From contig JAXIVH010000163.1 of the NCBI GenBank assembly GCA_036785325.1, forward strand, positions 238,830-302,829: a stretch of 64,000 nt of DNA. Reading direction: 5' to 3'. Positions 37,896-47,850 of this stretch are shown piece after piece. Made by a program: the position numbers and the translations under genes. Source of the DNA: Urophycis tenuis (Eukaryota; Chordata; Actinopteri; Gadiformes; Phycidae). Numbering within the stretch: the first letter of the stretch is position 1; every line of letters begins with the position of its first letter. The notes beneath the pieces were generated by a model. It did no database searches, was not told the origin of the DNA, and saw nothing but the letters and a program-made list of their open reading frames with translations.

Positions 37896-38650
37896 CCTAA
37901 TGCGATAAATAATTTGCACAAGATCCCCCCCTTAAGCCAGAGACAAGTCCTGGCACAAGGACCCTACATCCCCCGTGCCTTACTCACCAGAATGTGAATG
38001 CTGTGTACTGCTTATCTCTATGAGCCTCAACCATTTATGTACACGGCGAGTGGGAAAGGGTGGGAGGGGGGGGGGGGATGATAATAACAGTGGGTATTGT
38101 TTGGTATCCTCTAAGGACATGGCAGTTATCAGAGGGGTAATCACAACCCAGGCCGCGACAAACCGGAGATCTGTGCCATTTGTGTCCCAGCATCGCCTCG
38201 CGCCACGACATCAGACAGAGTGATGCTCACACACTCGGGCTTCGTTTTGCTGGGGGATTTTTTTTTCTTCGCAGCCATAACGCCAGCCATATTAGTCACA
38301 ATATAACCGTGGCTGGCAGCAGTGCTCAGCATGAGCATGCTTCAGGTGGCGAATAAAGACAATCTATTGCCCTGATATATTTCAGTGTGCTGCCAGTGCG
38401 GGGGGAATTAAAGCCATAAATTTACCTGCTAAATTATTAAGGAGATAAACACCAGGAAATCCCCGGATTAATAGCACCGAGGAACCCTCTCAAGGTTTTT
38501 TCAACACTGGAGGGAAGGTTACTAAACCTTCACGATCTGTTCACCCGTTCACAGGTCTTGGCGTACAGTATATTAACTTAAACACGCATTTCCCATTCCT
38601 GTGTTGAATCTGCTCGCTCGATCGTTTACTTACCTCTCTGGTCCTCCTAG
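37625..38650. other. Intron between Ig3 and FN1
   Basis: An A run at 37866-37891 and a G run near 38067-38078. Otherwise unique sequence, no gene. Confidence 0.8.
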
Positions 38651-39232
38651 CGCTGCCCAAGTCGCCGGGGGTCCCCGTGGTGACGGAGCGCACGGCCACC
38701 AGCATCACGCTGACCTGGGACTCGGGCAACCCGGAGCCGGTGGCCTACTACATCATCCAGCACAAGTCCAAGTCGTCGGAGGACCTGTACAAGGAGATCG
38801 ACGGCGTGGCCACCACGCGCTACAGCGTGGGCGGCCTAAGCCCCTACTCGGACTACGAGTTCCGCGTGGTGGCGGTGAACAACATCGGCCGCGGCCCCGC
38901 CAGCGACGCCATCGAGGCCAAGACGGCGGAGCAGGCGCCCAGCACGGCGCCCCGGCAGGTCAGGGGCCGGATGCTGAGCGCCACCACGGCGGTCATCCAC
39001 TGGGACGAGCCCGAGGAGGCCAACGGGCAGATCATGGGCTACAGGGTGTACTACACCATGGACTCCAGCCAGCACGTCAACCTGTGGGAGAAGCAGATCG
39101 TCCGCGGGTCCAACTTCGTCACCATCCAGGGCCTCATCCCCAACAAGACCTACTACATCAAGGTGCTGGCCTACACCTCGGTGGGCGACGGGCCACTCTC
39201 GCCCGACCTCCAGATCATCGCCAAGACAGGAG
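38651..39232 (+). CDS. ptprd: ptprd exon: FN1 and FN2
   Basis: 582 bases, phase 1 to 1. Encodes two fibronectin III domains in one exon. FN1 starts (A)LPKSPGVPVVTE and carries the FN tryptophan in ITLTWDSGNPEP and SPYSDYEFRVVAVN near its end. FN2 starts QAPSTAPRQVRGRM, with AVIHWDEPEEANG, GYRVYYTM and an NKT sequon in PNKTYYIKV. IDGVATTRYSVGGLSPYSDY is typical of PTPRD. GC content at third positions is extreme. FN1 follows Ig3 directly and belongs to the part kept in all isoforms. Confidence 0.97.
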
Positions 39233-39429
39233 GTAGGGTGGTGAATCTGTTTCGGGGCCTCTGGGGGAATGTTCACTTCAAATGTAAATGCATCGCCCGG
39301 CTAGATGCCACTAAGTCATATACACTTCACCGGTAATGTACGGTCTGAATGCCAACATGTTTTGAGTGATGGTTCAGCGTTTTGGAGTGACCGACCACCC
39401 TCTCTCTCTCCGCGTCATTCCCTCTCCAG

Positions 39430-39575
39430 TCCCTTCCCAGCCAACAGAATTCAAAGGGGAAGCCAAGTCGGAAACGAGCATCTTGCTGTCCTGGATTGCA
39501 CCAGCGCAGACCGGACAGGACAACCAGATCCTGGGTTATGAACTGTTGTACAAGAAGAGGGACGACAAAGAAGAG
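39430..39575 (+). CDS. ptprd: ptprd exon: FN3, first half
   Basis: 146 bases, phase 1 to 0. Reads VPSQPTEFKGEAKSETSI, with the tryptophan in LLSWIAPA, and ends YKKRDDKEE. The preceding intron (39233-39429) is only 197 bases. Acceptor tctccag, donor gtaacg. Confidence 0.96.
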
Positions 39576-40190
39576 GTAACGACTGCACACTGAGTGATCG
39601 CCCGCAGAACGGGATACTCTCTCACTGCAAGGGATTCACGTTGACGGTCGCATGCTACCCACATCTACTTACAGTTCCTCGGTGTAGCAGGGTTGAGAGC
39701 GGAACTTCCATCTTAGAAGTTCCAGGCCGCCTTGAACTTGATCCTCTGTGACCAAAGATGCTAGAATAACCAATCAACTGGTTGTTTTCGCTCTGTTTCA
39801 TTCCTTTATTGTCAAATGTGCAGCATCACTTGTAGTCATAATGTACAATGAAATGTTCTGGACAAGGCCCATTCCAACATGGAAGGAAAATCTGAGAAAA
39901 CAGTTAAATTAAATTAAATACAGAAAGTACAGAAATACAGTAAAACCAGGGCATCATGGATCTAGTAAGATCCATGATCCATGATGATCTAGTATGATCC
40001 ATGATGATCTAGTAAGATCCATAATCCGTGGTGATCTAGTAAGATCCATGATGATCTAGCAAGATCCATGACCCATGATGATCTCTTAAGATCTTTGTGT
40101 GTAATGGTGATCCGACACGCGTGTGACGTGTCACGTGAAACCCCTCCTTTTTCAACACAAACTGATCGCCCTCCCCTCCCTCCCACACAG
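39576..40190. other. Intron with GATC-rich minisatellite
   Basis: Its main content is the minisatellite at 39957-40093 that ends about 100 bases before the next exon. Confidence 0.85.
39957..40093. repeat. Minisatellite, unit about 20 bp
   Basis: Six to seven variants of catgatgatctagtaagatc, some lengthened to about 27 bases. Each unit has GATC sites and a partly palindromic gatctagtaagatc core. The array is unlike the simple dinucleotide repeats elsewhere in the window. Confidence 0.9.
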
Positions 40191-40335
40191 AAACGCATCA
40201 GTTTCGAGCCCACTACGTCGTACCTGCTGAAGGACCTGAAACCCTTCACCACGTACACCTTCCAGCTGGCGGCGCGCAGTAAACACGGCGACGGGGCGTA
40301 CACCAACGAGGTGGTAGCCGACACCCCGCAAACAC
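40191..40335 (+). CDS. ptprd: ptprd exon: FN3, second half
   Basis: 145 bases, phase 0 to 1. Reads KRISFEPTTSYLLKDLKPF, then FQLAARSKHGDGAYTNEVV, and ends TPQT plus one base. LAARS..G.GA is the usual end of FN3. This exon is the upstream junction for skipping FN4-FN7: joined directly to the exon at 46175 it would read on in frame. Confidence 0.96.
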
Positions 40336-42002
40336 GTAGGTGTCCTTCCTCGCCCGACCTCCAGAAATGGAGATAAGGCCGCACAGCAGTTAAAGCTAGG
40401 TCTACCGACCGCGGTGGACAATATGCATATATAGAGCTTTGACTTCAAACGCATCACTTTATTTACATGTGCGGGAAGCCAAGCCGTTAAAAAAAATAGA
40501 AAAATGCATTTGTTTAACAAGGCACCCAGTGTGGGTGGGTTGGGGTTGGGGAAGGGGAGGGGGGTGATGCATTTGAAATGTCAAAACTGACTTAGTTGTA
40601 TTTGTATTTGATGTCCACTTGGCCATGCACTATTCGCTTTGAATAGGCACCTGACCTTTCTTGTGAAGTCTGGTGGCAAGGTTACAGTAGAAAACACTCT
40701 ACCTTTGTTGTGCAAAACATTTCTGACGCGGTGGGCATATAACATATTGCATTATTTATATGATCCCTAATGCCCACTGTCATCTACCTGTTTCAGAGCG
40801 GCGTGCTTCTTTTTGGTCTAAAAATAAAAACCCAGAACCTTGTCTCCTGACATCACGTACGCAAAACTGAATACACCGAACATGTGCAGGCTTGCAGAAC
40901 TCTCTGTGTTAAAAATCAACGTTATGGACACAGAAGACAAAATGGACTCCCTTTGTTTTTGAATCGGGGGGGGGGGGGGGGGGTTAATAAGAGGTAGTAA
41001 AAAGGAGGGAGGGGATGATATATGTATACTTGTACAGGAAACGCTCATCGAAAGCTCTGTATTGCCTCGTATTGTGGGTGTATTCAAATGCAGCGTAACA
41101 ATTGTATTTAAATGAGAGAATAAAGACGTATCTTCCAAATTCATCTTTTGCCCCATCAAACAAATTAAATCAGAGGTCTGTGAAAGACTAGGGCAGAGGG
41201 AAGGTAGGTATCAAAGTTGAAAAAGCGCAGTGTCTTCCTTGATGTGGGCGCAGAGGTAAATTACAAAGTACGACAACGTAACGGTGCATGTCAACGTGCT
41301 TAGAATCTGTTAATTCAGTCGTGTCTTCTTGGGGAGTTCTCTGTTGCACAATCAGGCTTTTACCACAAACCAACAGGCTTCGGAAAGGTTGGTGATTTTT
41401 CCTTTGAATTAAGTGACACATCAACCTTTATGTTTTTGGATTGATGGTAACTGCTTGCACAATTTGTCATTATTAGTATTATTATTTCAAATATATATAT
41501 ATTTGAGGCTCAAGCTGATGAAGGAATCATAATTATTAGGGGCAAATCCTAGACAATGATCAATTGTCAGATTGAGTTATTGCAAATATTTTTTTTTCTT
41601 CTCTAAGGTAGGTTAAATATTTTAGAGCTGTCCATTCACCTTTCCATGCATACATCACTCATGTGGTTTCATGTTGGTCTTTACCCTTTATTTTGCCTTT
41701 TATTTTGCGATTATCCCATGGACGTCAAATGCATTTTCGCACGTGTTTGTGGTTTTTTCCTCATTTCGTGTTATTTTGTTTCCTTTTTTTTTCATCTTTT
41801 GGTTTTCCATTCATCACCACGGCCATCATTCACAACCTGCCCCCGCCTCTTCCCACCCCCCACCCCCCCACCCCCACCCCAAAAAAACATCAACGGCCCC
41901 TCAAAAAACAAACTGCCCCGCCAACACCGCGGACAATACCCAAATGAAATCGGAACCCTCTGGAAACCCCGCCCCCCCCTACAATAACAATGGACCAATC
42001 AG
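40336..42002. other. Intron before FN4
   Basis: Unique sequence with a G run (40966-40983) and a 20-bp AT-rich palindrome at 41487-41506. The last 120 bases are C- and A-rich instead of pyrimidine-rich, so the FN4 acceptor is weak. Confidence 0.8.
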
Positions 42003-42308
42003 AGCCCTCGGGCTCACCCCAAGACATCAGGTGCAGCAGCCCCAGCTCCACCAGCATTGCGGTGGTCTGGTGGCCCCCGCCCGTCGAGTCGCAGAACGGG
42101 ATCATAACCAAGTACACCGTTCGATACTGGGCCCCCGACGGAGAGGACTCGAGCACCCACCACACACCGGACATTCCCCCGGAAACCCTGAGGTGCCTTT
42201 TGGAAAACCTGGAGAAATGGACGGAATACCACGTGACTGTCACGGCTCACACGGACGCCGGCGCCGGACCGGAAAGCTTGCCCCGGCTCATTCGGACGGA
42301 GGAGGACG
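42003..42308 (+). CDS. ptprd: ptprd exon: FN4
   Basis: 306 bases, phase 1 to 1, one fibronectin III domain. Starts (Q)PSGSPQDIRCSSPSSTSI, with VVWWPPPVESQNGIIT and ENLEKWTEYHVTVTAHTD, and ends RLIRTEED plus one base. The acceptor ccaatcag lacks a pyrimidine tract. FN4 is the first exon of the FN4-FN7 cassette that brain-type isoforms of this family omit, so a weak acceptor fits. The next AG (42004) would put the exon out of frame. Confidence 0.93.
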
Positions 42309-43202
42309 GTATGTGTTTCCACCGAGGCCCGGCTGCAAAAGCAACCCTTTAACCCACTCCCCTGACAAAATACTAATAGCCTTGCCATTAATCTACGGCC
42401 CCTTCTTCCTTGCTAACCCCTCTGGCTGCTTTTAATATGACTAACGCTTGAGAACTTCCAAATCAATTCCCGCTTGGAATTAGCTTTTTTTCTGCTCTTC
42501 GCTTTTTTAAGACTTTTTGAAAGGCGGCTTTTTTTTTTTTTACAATTTTTTTTTTTTTCCGACTCAAATCAATTTCAACAAATGGTATGGCTTTTTGATC
42601 CACAGGCCTGAAACTTCCCGTCTACACTGTCATTTTTCTGTCCCGACATTTTTCCGTACAATTTTTGAAGCTACAACGTTTTGTTTTTTTTGCTAGAGCT
42701 TTCTGGACAGTGGGAATAAGACAAGGTGGAAGGAATTTTGTTGAAGGCCAATTTTTTTTTTAATGTTTTTTGCCCATGCGATATAATCATTTTGAATCCA
42801 TTTTTTTCCCCCCCTTGCCCTTCATAGCCAAAATTCTTGCTGTGCTTCAAGCATTTGAAGCACCCAACTTTGGCTTCATTTTTCTATTTTGACAAAACAT
42901 TTTTATTCCATGTTTTTAAAATCCAATCCATCATTTTTGTAATGTTACAAGATTGGTGTCAGACCTGCCTATGGCGTTCCTTTTCCTTTTTCCTTGCCAT
43001 TGTTGAAAAATTGATCTAACTATGGTGATGGGCGCGGTTAGCTGCGTTTTCTAATTTTTGACCCCTTCCTCCGCACGTCCACATTTTTCCTCCCCGGATT
43101 CGGCCGGGCATGAAAGCGAGGTGGAAAGCGGGATGGGGGTAGGGGGGGGTTCTATAATTGTGACCTCTCTTCTCTTATTATCCCACGGTGTTCCTCCTCC
43201 AG
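42309..43202. other. Intron between FN4 and FN5
   Basis: T-rich unique sequence (many T runs, 42480-42900). No gene. Confidence 0.8.
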
Positions 43203-43396
43203 TGCCCAGTGGGCCACCTCGTAAAGTCGAGGTGGAGGCTGTCAACTCCTCGTCAATTAAAGTGATGTGGCGTTCGCCCATGCCCACCAAGCAGCACGGT
43301 CAGATCCGGGGGTACCAGGTGCACTATGTCAGGATGCTTAATGGGGAGCCCATGGGACAGCCAGTCATCAAGGACATGTTGATCGATGACGCCCAG
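43203..43396 (+). CDS. ptprd: ptprd exon: FN5, first part
   Basis: 194 bases, phase 1 to 0. Reads VPSGPPRKVEVEAVNSSSIK, with the tryptophan in VMWRSPMP and KQHGQIRGYQVHYVRMLNG, and ends IDDAQ. An NSS sequon is present. Codon third positions are mixed, unlike the very GC-rich FN1-FN2 and FN6-FN7 exons. Confidence 0.96.
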
Positions 43397-43866
43397 GTAT
43401 AGTAGCACCCGCCTTCTCCTCCTCCTCCTCAGCCAGCTGCCTCATCTCTCTCAGACACACTGCGCGCGCACACACACACAGACACACACACACACACACA
43501 CACAAACAATCTCTCTCTGTCTCTCTTTGTCTTTTCCCCTCCATGTCCCTAACCTTGACTCAAAGTCTCTCGAAAACAGCCGCAGTCATTTGTGTAGAAA
43601 GTTGGTTGTTGCTCTACTTGTAGTGTGTGGGGGGGAAGTCAAAAATGATTATTGATCCTGTAATTATACTAATGTCTTTTTAATGCTACTCAACATGCGT
43701 AGTGGCAATCTAATTAGACACATTGATCATGTTGGGTTTTATCTTGTGCGTTGTTTTCAAGTCGAAGATGCATTCAGTCATCCTTCATATGCGTGGCGAA
43801 GTATATGTGTATTATGTACAGTACAAATGTTTGATTGTGGTCTTTTTTTTTTCTCCCCAAAACCAG
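43397..43866. other. Intron before meC
   Basis: (CA)n at 43470-43504, otherwise unique. The acceptor region before meC is a T8 run followed by ccccaaaaccag. Confidence 0.8.
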
Positions 43867-43893
43867 TGGGAATATGATGATTCAACTGAACAT
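43867..43893 (+). CDS. ptprd: ptprd microexon meC (9 residues in FN5)
   Basis: 27 bases, phase 0 to 0, reading WEYDDSTEH between acceptor aaaaccag and donor gtaagt. It corresponds to the nine-residue optional insert known in FN5 of LAR-type phosphatases (WEFDDTTEH-like). Skipping keeps the frame. It is AT-rich at third positions, unlike neighbouring exons. Confidence 0.93.
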
Positions 43894-44390
43894 GTAAGTG
43901 GTTACATATTTGAACACGTCATTATTATTATTATTTCAGCTCCACTGCCCCGTTCACCTCGCAGTAGACATCACACACCTCTGAGATTGGAACAAGATGG
44001 GCAAATCCACAATCACTGTGTGGCGTTTCAGCCACTGTAAAATAGACAGATGGTTATTTACTTTTTTGTTCAAAGACTTAAATTAACACTCACCTCATAA
44101 CAGCAGATGTTGAGCCGCAGATGGTGAAGTGAATTTTTCTAAATGGATGCGAAGAAAATACCACTTTAAAAAATCATTCTTTCTCTACCCACAAACTGCA
44201 AACGAGCACCGTCCGCTGAATACTATTCAAATAACATCAGACGTATCCATTTTATGATCTAACCCTCCTTTGAGGGGGAATCGTTTCAGACAATAAAACC
44301 GTACACACAAGGTCTCCGGAGCGACCGGTTTCAGGCTCTGCAAAAAAAAAGTCTCCTCTTCCCGCCCCCCCCCCCCCCCTCCTCCTCCAG
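43894..44390. other. Intron after meC
   Basis: Unique sequence ending in a C16 run plus CTCCTCCTCCAG, which is the acceptor tract of the next exon. Confidence 0.8.
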
Positions 44391-44508
44391 GAAATGGTCA
44401 TCACCGAGCTCCAGGCCGAGACCACCTACTCAGTGGCGGTGGCAGCCTACACCACCAAAGGCGACGGAGCCCGTAGCAAGCCGAAGCTCATCACGACCAC
44501 CGGGGCAG
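44391..44508 (+). CDS. ptprd: ptprd exon: FN5, end
   Basis: 118 bases, phase 0 to 1. Reads EMVITELQAETTYSVAVAAY, then TTKGDGARSKPKL, and ends TTGA. KGDGARSKPK is a strongly conserved FN5 end in the family. Confidence 0.96.
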
Positions 44509-44928
44509 GTAAGTTGGCACTGTGGGAGATGCACCCTGGGAAGATCCTCTGACACACACATGGGCAGCAACCACCCACCCGCTGGAGTGTGTGGGTTAGA
44601 GACAATTCTTCTTTTTTGTGTGTGTGTGTTTCTGTTCTCGCTGCCTGGGTGGCTAATTGTGGCTATTATGGGCATCGTAAAAATATGTGGTAGGAAATGG
44701 GTAATTTTCTTCTTTTATGGCAGTTGTGCCAGAGAGTCTTAACAGTATAAATGCTAGCTGTGTGCGTGACATAGTTTGCCGCCATTTTGCTTTGAGGCCG
44801 CACATGCGGGCAGAACGACGCCTGTCTGAATTGAAAAACGGATGATGAATGCCTCGCGCGGATCCATAAACATACTGAAAGTAGATTAAAGATGGCCGAC
44901 TCTCGTCTCTCCCACCCGTCTCTCCCAG
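44509..44928. other. Intron between FN5 and FN6
   Basis: Unique sequence, no repeat of note, no other gene. Confidence 0.8.
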
Positions 44929-45516
44929 TTCCCGACAAGCCCCGCCTCATGGTCAGCACCACCAACATGGGCACCGCCCTCCTCCAGTGGCACCCGCCGG
45001 CAGTCACCCACGGACCCCTGCAGGGCTACCGCCTCCGCTTCGGCCGCAAGGACGTGGACCCGCTGACGGTGATCGAGTTCCCCGAGCGGGAGAACCACTA
45101 CACCACCAAGGAGATCCACAAGGGCGCCTCGTACACCTTCCGCCTCTCGGCCCGCAACAAGGTGGGCTTCGGCGAGGAGACGGTGAAGGAGGTGACCACC
45201 AACGAGGACGTGCCCGGCGGCTACCCGCAGAGCATCGCGGCCGACGGCGCCGCCACCACCACCATTCAGGTGAGCTGGAAGCCGCTGCTGCTGGCGGAGC
45301 GCAACGGCCAGGTGGTGAAGTACGCGCTGCAGTACAAGGACATCAACAGCCCGCGCAGCCCCTCCGAGCTCTTCATCACGGCGCCCGAGTCCACCGTGGT
45401 CCTGGACGGCCTGCGGCCCGACACCACATACGATATCAAAATGTGCGCCTTCACCAGCAAGGGCCCCGGCCCGTATAGCCCCAGTGTGCAATTCAGAACA
45501 CAGCCCCTGGATCAAG
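44929..45516 (+). CDS. ptprd: ptprd exon: FN6 and FN7
   Basis: 588 bases, phase 1 to 1, two fibronectin III domains. FN6 reads VPDKPRLMVSTTNMGTALLQ, with WHPPAVTHGPLQGYRL and LSARNKVGFGEETVKE. FN7 reads VPGGYPQSIAADG, with VSWKPLLLAERNGQVVKY and TSKGPGPYSPSVQFRT. Ends PLDQ plus one base. Nearly every third codon position is G or C, which also gives a long meaningless open frame on the opposite strand. It is the last exon of the FN4-FN7 cassette. Confidence 0.97.
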
Positions 45517-46174
45517 GTAGGACCATTCCCGAAAAGACTAACCCCCCCCCCCACCCCCTGACCTCCCCCCACCCCCGACCCACCAACCACTCCTCCCTCT
45601 CCACTCTCCTCCTCCACCCTTTCTTTAAAAACCAGCTCGTCCTTGTAATCTCGGCAACAACAGCAAAAAAAAAAAAAAAAAAACGCAGCCGTCTCTACAC
45701 ACCGAAAAACAAAAAACACAGAGCCCGATCAAAGCCTGCCCGTTTTGCTCTATATTTAGACCACACTGCGAACGGTGCGGGGGGGGGGGACAAAAAAAAA
45801 AAAAAAAAAAGCAATTTAACCAAAAGCATAAAGTAAGTATGTGTTGTCCCCTGTGTTGTCAGCCAAGCAAAGGTCAGCCATTCATTTTAAACACTGAAGC
45901 CGTTGGTCAGCAGGTAAGAAGCGGGGGTTGGGAGGGTGGTGCTGGTGGTTGTGGGTGGGTGGGGTTGGTGGGGGGGGGGGGGGGGTACTGTAAGCCTTAA
46001 TATAGTGCTGAAACGCCCGCTGCGTTTCAGCTAGGGCTCACGCTCAGGTAAGCACGCATGGGGGGGGTATGGAGGGGTGGGTGGGTGGGTGGGAGTACCA
46101 CCTTGGTCGGGTGACCACTGAAGTTGTGCAGTGATCTGTGTCTAAATCCCCCGCTCGCCCGTTCCTTTTAGCAG
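45517..46174. other. Intron between FN7 and FN8
   Basis: C-rich (45540-45610), A runs (45665-45682, 45793-45810) and a G run (45969-45986). A 17-base exon-like segment at 46031-46047 is flanked by good splice sites but does not fit the phase. The acceptor of the next exon is a tandem TAGCAG. Confidence 0.8.
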
Positions 46175-46272
46175 TGTTTGCAAAAAATTTCCACGTGAAG
46201 GCGGCCACCAAGACGTCGGTGCTGCTCACCTGGGACATCCCGGAGAACTACAACCCGGCTCAGCCCTTCACC
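46175..46272 (+). CDS. ptprd: ptprd exon: FN8, first part
   Basis: 98 bases, phase 1 to 0. Reads VFAKNFHVKAATKTSVLLTW, then DIPENYNPAQPFT. VFAKNFHVKA..KTSVLL.W is characteristic of PTPRD. The acceptor is ttttagcag. Use of the first AG (46171) would add one Ala before Val. This exon is the downstream junction when FN4-FN7 are skipped. Confidence 0.96.
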
Positions 46273-47030
46273 GTGAGTCCACATGTGGAGCCTAACAGTA
46301 TAACATGGCAAATTCAATACAATTTGGTTGTTATTGTTGCAAGGCAGGTGTCGTCTCTGTGCAGGGATGAAAAAGCAAAAATATAAAAGAATACTATGAG
46401 TTTATGTACGTGTGCGCGTAGCAGTAATAACAAGAATTTATAGTAGCACAGCACAAGTTGAGGTATAAGACGTTAAAAATGAGATGTAAGAATATCCAGT
46501 AGTGCTTGTCATATTGCAATACAAGCGCAATACAACAATATACTGTATATGTGTTCAGGTCATGGAATCCAAGGACACAAGTCGCCAAAACAACATTTGT
46601 GCAAATTAACAAAAAAGTGTTTTTTTTTCAAAAATGAGTGGTTTTCGTTTTTTTGCAGAATCGGTTAGTTGAGATTACAGAGGAGCCTCTCCATGTTTCA
46701 GATAACAGAATTGAATAATTTAAAAGTATACATTTTGTGTTTGAAATTCGGTGTGCCAATAGAGAGTGGTGACAACTGCAAATCTTTAGGAGGCTTTTTC
46801 TCAGTTTTAGCTTTTGTGATGTGCCTACTTTCAAATGGCCACAACTTCTCCAAATATTATCAGAATAACTAAATCTGTGAATAACTAAAAATGCCCCAGG
46901 GACAACTTGTGTCCCTAGTTTCCATGACCTGACCTATACCAATGGCATTAAAAAAAAAAAAAAGGTACAGAAAAAAAGTTATGGTTGTAGTTTATGCCAA
47001 TCACTGAACTACAACTCCCACCGCCTCCAG
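46273..47030. other. Intron with a possible fold-back element
   Basis: Inverted repeats of about 30 bases lie at 46555-46586 and 46899-46932, enclosing about 310 bases of AT-rich sequence (see its own entry). No gene. Confidence 0.75.
46555..46932. mobile_element. Possible MITE with ~30-bp inverted ends
   Basis: The left end (tcaggtcatggaatccaagg onward) and the reverse complement of the right end agree at about 25 of 29 positions. The right end itself holds a short hairpin (ggaca/tgtcc). No target-site duplication is clear and the family is unknown. Confidence 0.45.
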
Positions 47031-47287
47031 ATCCTGTACGACAACGGGCAGAGCGTGGAGGTGGACGGCAAGATCACCCAGAAGCTGATCACGGGCCTCC
47101 AGCCGGAGACGCAGTACTCCTTCCTGCTCACCAACCGGGGCAACAGCGCCGGCGGCCTGCAGCACCGCGTCTCCACCATCACGGCGCCCGACATCCTGCG
47201 CACCAAGCCCTACCTCATCGGCAAGACCGGCGCCGACGGCGTGGCTACCGTGCAGCTGCCCGCCGTGCTGACCACCGAGAAAGTCCG
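47031..47287 (+). CDS. ptprd: ptprd exon: FN8 end and membrane-proximal start
   Basis: 257 bases, phase 0 to 2. Reads ILYDNGQSVEVDGKITQKLI, then FLLTNRGNSAGGLQHRVSTI, then LRTKPYLIGKTGADGVATV, ending TTEKV plus cg. LTNRGNSAGGLQHRV is nearly invariant in the family. The second half begins the membrane-proximal juxta-ectodomain, a non-FN fold. Confidence 0.96.
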
Positions 47288-47374
47288 GTGAGCGAGAGGA
47301 CGCTGCGGTAGCCGCGTCCCCCTTCCCCCCCCCCCCGTGGTCGTTAGCATGTTAGCATTACATTCACATTTCTA

Positions 47375-47645
47375 GAAGAAGAAGAATTACTCTTTTGATC
47401 CCGTGAGGGAAATTTGGTCTCTGCATTTAACCCGATCGTGAATTAGTGGAAATACACTCAGCACACAGTGATGGTGAGGCACACACTAAATCCCGAGGCA
47501 GTGAGCTGCCAACAGCAGCGCTCAGGGAGCAGTGAGGGGTTAGGTGCCTTGCTCAAGGGTACTCCAGCCGTTCGCACTTGTCGGGGTTCAAACCGGCAAC
47601 CCCTACGGTTACAAGTCCGAAGCCCTAACCAGTAGGCCGCGCCCC
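47375..47645 (-). mobile_element. tRNA-derived SINE
   Basis: On the minus strand a tRNA-like head (GGCCTACTGGTTAGGGCTTC, anticodon-loop region CTTGTAA, B box GGTTTGAACCC) is followed by a body with the words CTTGAGCAAGGCACCTAACC and GCAGAGACCAAATTTCCCTC, then an AAGAGTAATTCTTCTTCTTC tail. This is a common teleost SINE layout. A fragment of the same tail is at about 21801. Confidence 0.85.
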
Positions 47646-47648
47646 AGC

Positions 47649-47850
47649 CATTACTTGGCGGCCATTTGGCAGATGCCTTTGCTCCGAAGTCCGACTTACA
47701 ATCAGGTACATTTTGTCTTACATATGTTGGGGTTCAGTCGTCTTCCTCAAGGACACTTGAGGCACATCTGGAGGGTTGGAGGTTGGGGATCGAACCGCCA
47801 ACCCTCCGGTTAGTGGACGACCCCCGCTCTGTCCACTGAGCTACTGGTGC
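47649..47850 (-). mobile_element. tRNA-derived SINE, L2-type tail
   Basis: On the minus strand the head has a good A box (TAGCTCAGTGGACAGAGC) and B box (GGTTCGATCCC). The body has GTGTCCTTGAGGAAGACGAC and CTGAACCCCAA, and the tail (GTAAGTCGGACTTCGGAGCA, CATCTGCCAAATGG) is a diverged form of the V-SINE/L2 tail at 13931. It abuts the SINE at 47375-47645 in the same direction. Confidence 0.82.

Noticed and set aside
44886..45719. 277-codon open frame on the minus strand
   Set aside because: It is the mirror of the GC-rich FN6-FN7 exon and continues into low-complexity intron.
46031..46047. 17-base exon-like segment between gtttcag and gtaagc
   Set aside because: The splice sites are good, but 17 bases change the phase and break the join between 45516 and 46175. 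No matching insert is known in the family.
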